Source: Pseudomonadota bacterium (lineage in GTDB: Bacteria; Pseudomonadota; Gammaproteobacteria; Burkholderiales; Burkholderiaceae). From it: 46,045 bases of DNA. The stretch spans positions 1 through 46,045 of the forward strand of contig JAJYBQ010000002.1 of assembly GCA_021778935.1 (NCBI GenBank), written 5' to 3'. Both the position numbers and the translations under genes were made by a program. Positions 41,394-46,045 of the stretch are shown here, in pieces. Each line of letters begins with the position of its first letter. Within the stretch, counting starts at the first letter, position 1. A model generated the notes under the pieces. It searched no databases. It saw nothing but the letters and a program-made list of their open reading frames with translations, and was not told the origin of the DNA.

Positions 41394-43046
41394 ATGCCGC
41401 ATGACCCGCTTGCGCCCGCTCTGGCCCTGATTCCCCCGCTGCTGTATTTGCTGGTGGGGTTGATGCCTGCCGCGTGGGCCAACGCCCGTGCCGCGACGAT
41501 GAGCACGCTCGCCACCAACGCCGCCTGGGCGGCGCTGGCCGGGGCCGCCGCGACGGCCATCGCCCATGGGTTCGATTCCGCCCAGTCGTGGACGATCCAT
41601 CCGGTCGCGATGGGCAGCCTGGGCAGCTTCCCCCTGGCAATCTACGTCAACGGCCTGACAGTCACCATGCTGCTGCTGGTGTCTTTTGTCGGCGCGGTGG
41701 TGACCCGCTATGCGCGGCCCAATCTCGACGGCGACCCCAACCAGGGCCGCTTCCACAAATGGCTGGCGATGACGCTCGCCGCGATCCTCACCTTGATCGT
41801 GTCCGGCAATCTCCTGCTGTTCGCCTTCGCCTGGATCGCCACCAGCCTGTGCCTGCACCAGTTGCTGATGTTCTACCGCGAGCGACCGGCGGCGGTGCTG
41901 GCCGCCCACAAGAAATTCGTCGCCAGCCGGATCGGCGACGTCAGCCTGCTCTGCGCCGTCGCGCTCATCGGATCGAGCCTGCACACGCTCGATTTCGCCG
42001 GGATGTTTCACGTCCTTGCGACGCCGGGAATCCGGGTTCCGGCGTCGCTGGATCTCGCCGCCCTGCTGATCGTCGTCAGTGCGGCACTGAAGTCCGCGCA
42101 GTTCCCGTTCCACGGCTGGTTGATCCAGGTGATGGAAGCGCCGACGCCGGTGTCCGCGCTGCTGCATGCCGGCATCGTCAACGCCGGCGCGTTTCTGGTC
42201 GTGCGCATGAGCCCGGTGATCTCGCACTCGGAAACGGCGCGCTGCCTCCTCGTCGCCATCGGCCTCATCACACTGGCCCTGTCGTCGCTCGTGATGCTGA
42301 CCCAGACCAGCATCAAGGTCTCGCTTGCCTGGTCGACCACGGCGCAAATGGGATTCATGCTGCTGGAATGCGGACTCGGCCTCTACAGCCTTGCGATCCT
42401 GCACGTCGTCACGCACTCGCTCTACAAGGCGCATGCGTTCCTCGCTTCCGGAAGCAGCGTCGACACCTTCCGCGCGCCGGTCCTGCCCTACCCCCGCGGC
42501 GGGCTTCGGCTGGACCGGCTATTGCTGGCTCTGCTGACGGGCAGCGCGCTGACCCTGGTCACCGCCGCCGCGTTCGGCATCACGGCGCACAGCGCGCCGG
42601 CGCTGCTCGCCGCCGCGACGGTGGTCGCGATCGCGACCTCGCAGTTGCTGCTGCTGGCAATCACCGAGACCGAGGGCAATCCTTCGTTCCCGCGCGCCCT
42701 GGGCCTGGGGATCATCGTCGTGTTGGCCTACTTCACGCTGCATGCCGGTTTCGAAGCCGCGCTCGCCACCAGCGTGCTCCCGGTGCCGGATCCGAAGGGA
42801 CGGTTCCAGGCCGTGCTCGCGGCCACCGTGGTCGGCGTCTTCCTCGTCCTGCTGGTGGTCCAGCGCATCCTGAAATCCGACCCGACGGCCTTGGGCAAAG
42901 GCCTGTATCTGCACCTCTACAACGGTCTGTATGTCGACGTGTACATCACCCGGCTGCTGCAGCGTGTCTGGCCCAGTCCGCCCGCGGACATGGGTTCGCC
43001 GCCCGCTCCCTTCGCAACCATTCCCGGAACCCGAGGTGGATCATGA
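41394..43046 (+). CDS. dabB: DabB: NuoL/MrpA-like membrane subunit of an inorganic-carbon transporter
   Basis: A 550-residue protein with 12-14 hydrophobic segments. It carries the proton-pumping antiporter core of complex I L/M/N subunits, including 'SAALKSAQFPFHGWLIQVME' and 'APTPVSALLHAGIVNAGAF', with conserved Lys and His of the proton channel, and 'SIKVSLAWSTTAQMGFML'. GGAG lies eight bases before the ATG. Complex I genes are not around it; instead it overlaps dabA by 4 bp (ATGA), the known dab arrangement. In DAB systems DabB is thought to provide cation coupling for DabA, which hydrates CO2 to bicarbonate in one direction. This supports autotrophic growth at low CO2. Confidence 0.93.
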   Translation: MPHDPLAPALALIPPLLYLLVGLMPAAWANARAATMSTLATNAAWAALAGAAATAIAHGFDSAQSWTIHPVAMGSLGSFPLAIYVNGLTVTMLLLVSFVGAVVTRYARPNLDGDPNQGRFHKWLAMTLAAILTLIVSGNLLLFAFAWIATSLCLHQLLMFYRERPAAVLAAHKKFVASRIGDVSLLCAVALIGSSLHTLDFAGMFHVLATPGIRVPASLDLAALLIVVSAALKSAQFPFHGWLIQVMEAPTPVSALLHAGIVNAGAFLVVRMSPVISHSETARCLLVAIGLITLALSSLVMLTQTSIKVSLAWSTTAQMGFMLLECGLGLYSLAILHVVTHSLYKAHAFLASGSSVDTFRAPVLPYPRGGLRLDRLLLALLTGSALTLVTAAAFGITAHSAPALLAAATVVAIATSQLLLLAITETEGNPSFPRALGLGIIVVLAYFTLHAGFEAALATSVLPVPDPKGRFQAVLAATVVGVFLVLLVVQRILKSDPTALGKGLYLHLYNGLYVDVYITRLLQRVWPSPPADMGSPPAPFATIPGTRGGS

Positions 43047-45586
43047 ACGCACAACCCACAGACGATCTCGTGACCCGCGACCCCAGCGGATTGGCAGCAC
43101 CGACCCGGGACGAACTGCGCGCACACATCGACGCCGCCTGCGCCCGCATCGCGCCGCTGTGGCCGCTGCAGCATTTCGTGGCGGTGAATCCGTTCTTCGG
43201 GCTGCGCGACCAGACGTTCCAGGACGCCTCCGACACCCTGGCGCGGATCACGGGTGCCGGCCTCTACATGCCCCGCGACTACTATCGCGCGCAACTTGCC
43301 GAGGGGCGAATCACGCGCGAGGACATCGCCGCGGCGATTCGCCGCTGCGACAGTGCCCTCGATCCGGAGCGCGTGGAGCGCGCCGTCGCGACGGACGCGC
43401 CACGGCCCAAGCTCGGGATGGCGGCGGTCAGCGAAGTGCTCGAGCGTGTCGAAGGCGGGCTGTGGTCGAGCTTCGTCACCGAGCGCATCAGCCTGCATTG
43501 CGCCGCCTACTTCGACCTCGGCCAGGCCACGATCCGCATGCCCTGGAGAGACCGCTCGCTCTATGCCGCGTGGCGCGAAGCGGCATCGATCGATCGCAGC
43601 CCGTCGATGATGGGGCTCTTCGACTTCCGCTCGGCGGTTACCCGCCTGCCGGCAGATCCGCAAGCCGCGATCGCGCTCGCAATCCGCCGTCTCGCCATTC
43701 CGGCCGCGGCGGTCGAACGCTATCTGCATGCCTCGCTGATGAGCATCAACGGCTGGGCGGCATGGGCACGATACCTGCGCTGGCAAGCCGAACTGCAAGG
43801 CGGGCACGACGATTCGATCGTCGATCTGCTGGCGATCCGGCTGATGTGGGACATGCTCCTCTATGAGGAAAAGCGCTCGGCGGCCCTGGTGGCGCGCTGG
43901 CGCGAAATGCTCGCCGCCAGCATGCGCCCGCCATCGGCCAAGCGCCAGGCTGCCGCAGAGATCGACCGCATCCTGCTGACGGCGATGGAGGTGGGGTTTC
44001 AGCGCAGCATCATCGCCGGCGTTGCCGCCCCGGCCGGCTCGCAGACCGATATCGGCCCGACGGCGACTTCCCCCGGACGGCCGGCGGTCCAGGCGGCATT
44101 CTGCATCGACGTGCGTTCCGAGGTGTTCCGGCGTGCGCTCGAGACCGTCGCCTCGCCGATCCAGACGATCGGGTTCGCCGGGTTTTTCGGCATCTTCATC
44201 GAACATGTCCCGCTGGGTTCCACCGCCGGCCACGTTCATGTCCCGGTACTGTTCCGGCCGGGGTATCCGATATACGACCGGGTCAAGAACGGTGATCCCG
44301 ATGCCGTGATGGTCGAACGCCGCCGCCGCATCGGCCTCTACAAGGCCTGGAAGGGCTTCAAGTTCTCGGCGCCGTCGTGCTTTTCGTTCGTCGAAGCAGC
44401 CGGACTGATGTATGTGTCGAAGCTCATCACCGACAGCTTCGGCTGGACCCGGCCCGTTCCCGACCCGCGGACCCAAGGCCTCGACCAGGCGGCCGCCGAT
44501 CGCGTCGGCCCGACCCTCGAGGACGTGTCGCCGGCGCAGCGTCGCCCGGACCACGCCCATGCGGGCATCCCGCCCGAGGAGCGCGCCGGACATGCGGAGC
44601 GGATCCTGCGGGCGATGTCGCTCACCGCCAATTTCGCACGCATCGTGCTGTTGGCCGGCCACGGCAGCAGCACCGTCAACAACCCCTACGGATCGGCGCT
44701 CGACTGCGGCGCCTGCGCGGGACAGACCGGAGAGGCCAGCGCGCGGGTGGTCGTCGCCCTGCTGAACGACCGCGCCGTCCGCGCGGAACTGCGCCGCCGC
44801 GGGATCGACATTCCCGACGACACCTGGTTCCTCGCCGGGCTCCACGACACCACCACCGATGCGCTGCAGCTTTTCGACACCGACGAGCTCCCGGCGGCGC
44901 TGGCCCCGGATCTCGCCCGCCTGCGGCAGTGGCTGGAACAGGCTGCGGACCTGACGCGTCTCGAGCGCGCCACCCTGCTCGGGATCGCCGCCACGACCGA
45001 CCGCGGCCTCGAGACCCGCATCCGCAGCCGCAGCCGCGACTGGGCCCAGGTGCGCCCGGAATGGGCGCTCGCCAACAACGCCGCGTTCATCGCCGCGCCG
45101 CGATCGCGCACCGCGGCGCTCCATCTCGCCGGCCGCGCCTTCCTGCACGAATACGTCTGGCGGCAGGATGCCGGGTTCGGCGTGCTCGAACTCATCATGA
45201 CGGCGCCGATGGTGGTCGCGAACTGGATCAACATGCAGTACTACGCGTCGGTCGTCGACAATCGACGCTTCGGCAGCGGCAACAAGGTGCTGCACAACGT
45301 CGCCGGCGGCGCCATCGGCGTGCTCGAAGGCAACGGCGGCGACCTGCGGACCGGCCTGCCCCTGCAATCCGTGCGCGACGGCAGGAACTGGATGCACGAG
45401 CCCCTGCGCTTGAGCGTGTTCATCGAGGCGCCGCAGGATCCGATCGACGACGTGCTGTCGCGGCATGCCGTGGTGCGCGACCTCGTCGAGCACGGATGGC
45501 TGCATCTGTTCCGCATCGCGGATGAGGGCACGGTCTTCCTGCGTCGGTCCGATGGCCTCTGGCTGGCGGCGGAGCGGGATCGGTAA
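43043..45586 (+). CDS. dabA: DabA (DUF2309): beta-carbonic-anhydrase-like inorganic-carbon transporter subunit
   Basis: An 847-residue peripheral protein; it starts inside the last codons of dabB and has the family N-terminus 'PLQHFVAVNPFFGLRDQTF'. The zinc and active-site residues of DabA are present with family spacing: Cys354-x-Asp356 in 'FCIDVRSE' and His540/Cys555 in 'AGHGSSTVNNPYGSALDCGACAG'. Those in Halothiobacillus DabA are Cys351, Asp353, His524 and Cys539. With DabB it makes an energy-coupled CO2-hydrating pump that builds up cytoplasmic bicarbonate. Expression is likely controlled by the divergent LysR gene. The length is typical and no defect was seen. Confidence 0.95.
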   Translation: MNAQPTDDLVTRDPSGLAAPTRDELRAHIDAACARIAPLWPLQHFVAVNPFFGLRDQTFQDASDTLARITGAGLYMPRDYYRAQLAEGRITREDIAAAIRRCDSALDPERVERAVATDAPRPKLGMAAVSEVLERVEGGLWSSFVTERISLHCAAYFDLGQATIRMPWRDRSLYAAWREAASIDRSPSMMGLFDFRSAVTRLPADPQAAIALAIRRLAIPAAAVERYLHASLMSINGWAAWARYLRWQAELQGGHDDSIVDLLAIRLMWDMLLYEEKRSAALVARWREMLAASMRPPSAKRQAAAEIDRILLTAMEVGFQRSIIAGVAAPAGSQTDIGPTATSPGRPAVQAAFCIDVRSEVFRRALETVASPIQTIGFAGFFGIFIEHVPLGSTAGHVHVPVLFRPGYPIYDRVKNGDPDAVMVERRRRIGLYKAWKGFKFSAPSCFSFVEAAGLMYVSKLITDSFGWTRPVPDPRTQGLDQAAADRVGPTLEDVSPAQRRPDHAHAGIPPEERAGHAERILRAMSLTANFARIVLLAGHGSSTVNNPYGSALDCGACAGQTGEASARVVVALLNDRAVRAELRRRGIDIPDDTWFLAGLHDTTTDALQLFDTDELPAALAPDLARLRQWLEQAADLTRLERATLLGIAATTDRGLETRIRSRSRDWAQVRPEWALANNAAFIAAPRSRTAALHLAGRAFLHEYVWRQDAGFGVLELIMTAPMVVANWINMQYYASVVDNRRFGSGNKVLHNVAGGAIGVLEGNGGDLRTGLPLQSVRDGRNWMHEPLRLSVFIEAPQDPIDDVLSRHAVVRDLVEHGWLHLFRIADEGTVFLRRSDGLWLAAERDR

Positions 45587-45646
45587 CGGATCCAGATTCC
45601 CGCCGCTCCCGGGAGTGGTCTGTCGGCCGGAAGGAGTCGTTCGAAG

Positions 45647-45826
45647 TCACGGAACCCCCTCTCCCGCAGGGGCGGGAGAGGGCGGGGGTGAGGGTCGTCG
45701 CAAGAGCGATGCCGTGCGAATTTGCTCGAGCACTGCCACGGTCTGCGTCAAGACATCGTTGTCCCAGAATCGCATCACCACGAAGCCCCGCTTGCCAAGG
45801 AATGCATCGCAATGGGCTGGTAGCGC
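45647..45826 (-). pseudogene. DUF559-type endonuclease-like gene, C-terminal remnant
   Basis: The minus-strand frame reads 'DAFLGKRGFVVMRFWDNDVLTQTVAVLEQIR', the C-terminal end of small DUF559 (Vsr-like fold) proteins, whose hallmark is 'GFxVxRFWxNDVL'. It then runs through a Pro-rich stretch to TGA at 45647-45649. The N-terminal ~80 residues, including the usual start and acidic residues, are absent. The Pro-rich tail is simply the coding of a palindromic repeat found at 45657-45682. Confidence 0.6.
45657..45682. repeat. GC-rich palindromic element (CCCTCTCCCGC / GCGGGAGAGGG)
   Basis: 11-bp perfect arms around AGGG, 71 bp beyond the dabA stop. This kind of palindrome, with 'CCCTCACCCCC' on the same side, is recognisable as a dispersed repeat found near DUF559 genes in proteobacteria; the statement is from memory. 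It could also end dabA transcripts as a hairpin, but no T-tract follows. Confidence 0.6.
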
Positions 45827-45841
45827 GGATGGGTGCCGTAC

Positions 45842-46045
45842 TTATGCAAGAACCGCTTCGAGAACGACCCGCGTAGCTACGACGCGAACCTCCTTGAGTC
45901 GGCCATGGCCAGGATGTATTTTCTCTTCCACGCGGAGCAAACCGGCTTGCGTCAGATCGTCGATATCGCGCTTCACTGCACTGCGATCTCGGTGGAGACG
46001 AGTGGCGATGTCGGTGATGGAACCGGGACGTTCGCGGATGGCACG
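45842..46045 (-). CDS. Winged helix-turn-helix regulator, partial (runs off the window)
   Basis: The minus-strand frame from the window edge encodes at least 67 residues ending TAA at 45842-45844. It reads 'RAIRERPGSITDIATRLHRD', then 'RSAVKRDIDDLTQAGLLRVEE', a recognition helix and wing as in MarR/HVO_A0114-like DNA-binding proteins, and ends 'LKEVRVVATRVVLEAVLA'. The N-terminus is outside the window. Antitoxin-like or autoregulatory use is common for such small proteins, but partners are not visible. Confidence 0.7.
   Translation of the reverse strand, partial: RAIRERPGSITDIATRLHRDRSAVKRDIDDLTQAGLLRVEEKIHPGHGRLKEVRVVATRVVLEAVLA

Noticed and set aside
41474..43042. Long upstream extension of the dabA frame
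   Set aside because: It overlaps dabB in another frame and is Arg/Pro-rich; the true dabA start is the ATG at 43043 overlapping the dabB stop.

Overview
The window is a GC-rich chromosomal segment. The genes suggest a free-living, probably autotrophic proteobacterium, most likely a betaproteobacterium. It has a DabA/DabB-type inorganic-carbon uptake pair under a CbbR-like LysR regulator, a PEP-CTERM exported protein, an RND pump, four cyclic-di-GMP proteins and a large type I secretion (T1SS) locus. The genus cannot be fixed from the sequence alone; no rRNA, tRNA or RuBisCO gene was seen.

Layout. 1-261 is the tail of an RND efflux pump. 649-3462 (minus) is a glycine-rich, passenger-like protein with a PEP-CTERM sorting tail, preceded by a perfect 40-bp palindrome. 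3755-21426 (minus) is one compact operon, read right to left: T1SS ABC exporter, small exported protein of unknown function, a 3457-residue RTX protein, membrane-fusion protein, TolC-like outer-membrane channel, glycosyltransferase. A second glycosyltransferase (21887-23143, plus) diverges from it. 23501-24885 is a scar region: an intact ParDE toxin-antitoxin pair, a Tn3-family transposase remnant and a chimeric gene fragment. 24928-38038 is dominated by c-di-GMP enzymes: PAS-GAF-PAS-GGDEF-EAL, membrane GGDEF, a 1367-residue LOV/protoglobin/GGDEF/EAL multisensor, and a stand-alone EAL. Between them lie a TSUP permease, an aldo/keto reductase and an Old Yellow Enzyme. 38042-41249 (minus) is LysR, flavin amine oxidase and zinc alcohol dehydrogenase. 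41394-45586 (plus) is dabB-dabA, divergent from the LysR gene across a perfect inverted repeat. The right edge holds a DUF559 remnant with a palindromic repeat, and a winged-helix regulator cut by the window end.

Most interesting point. The N-terminus of the giant RTX protein matches T4-type lysozyme (GH24): Glu27, Asp36 and Thr42 have exactly the spacing of the T4 lysozyme catalytic residues (11/20/26), within the expected Tyr/Asp/Gly/Thr-Ile-Gly frame. It is therefore a candidate T1SS-exported peptidoglycan hydrolase on an RTX adhesin-like scaffold, encoded with its own secretion machinery. The exported protein between exporter and RTX genes is a candidate immunity or accessory factor. The second highlight is the LOV plus protoglobin multisensor, which places a blue-light and a gas-sensing module on one polypeptide carrying both c-di-GMP synthesis and hydrolysis domains, possibly with a zinc-binding CZB-like tail.

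Limits. All family calls come from reading motifs by eye; no database search was run. Several start codons were moved from the longest frame to an ATG with a better ribosome-binding site, as stated per gene.
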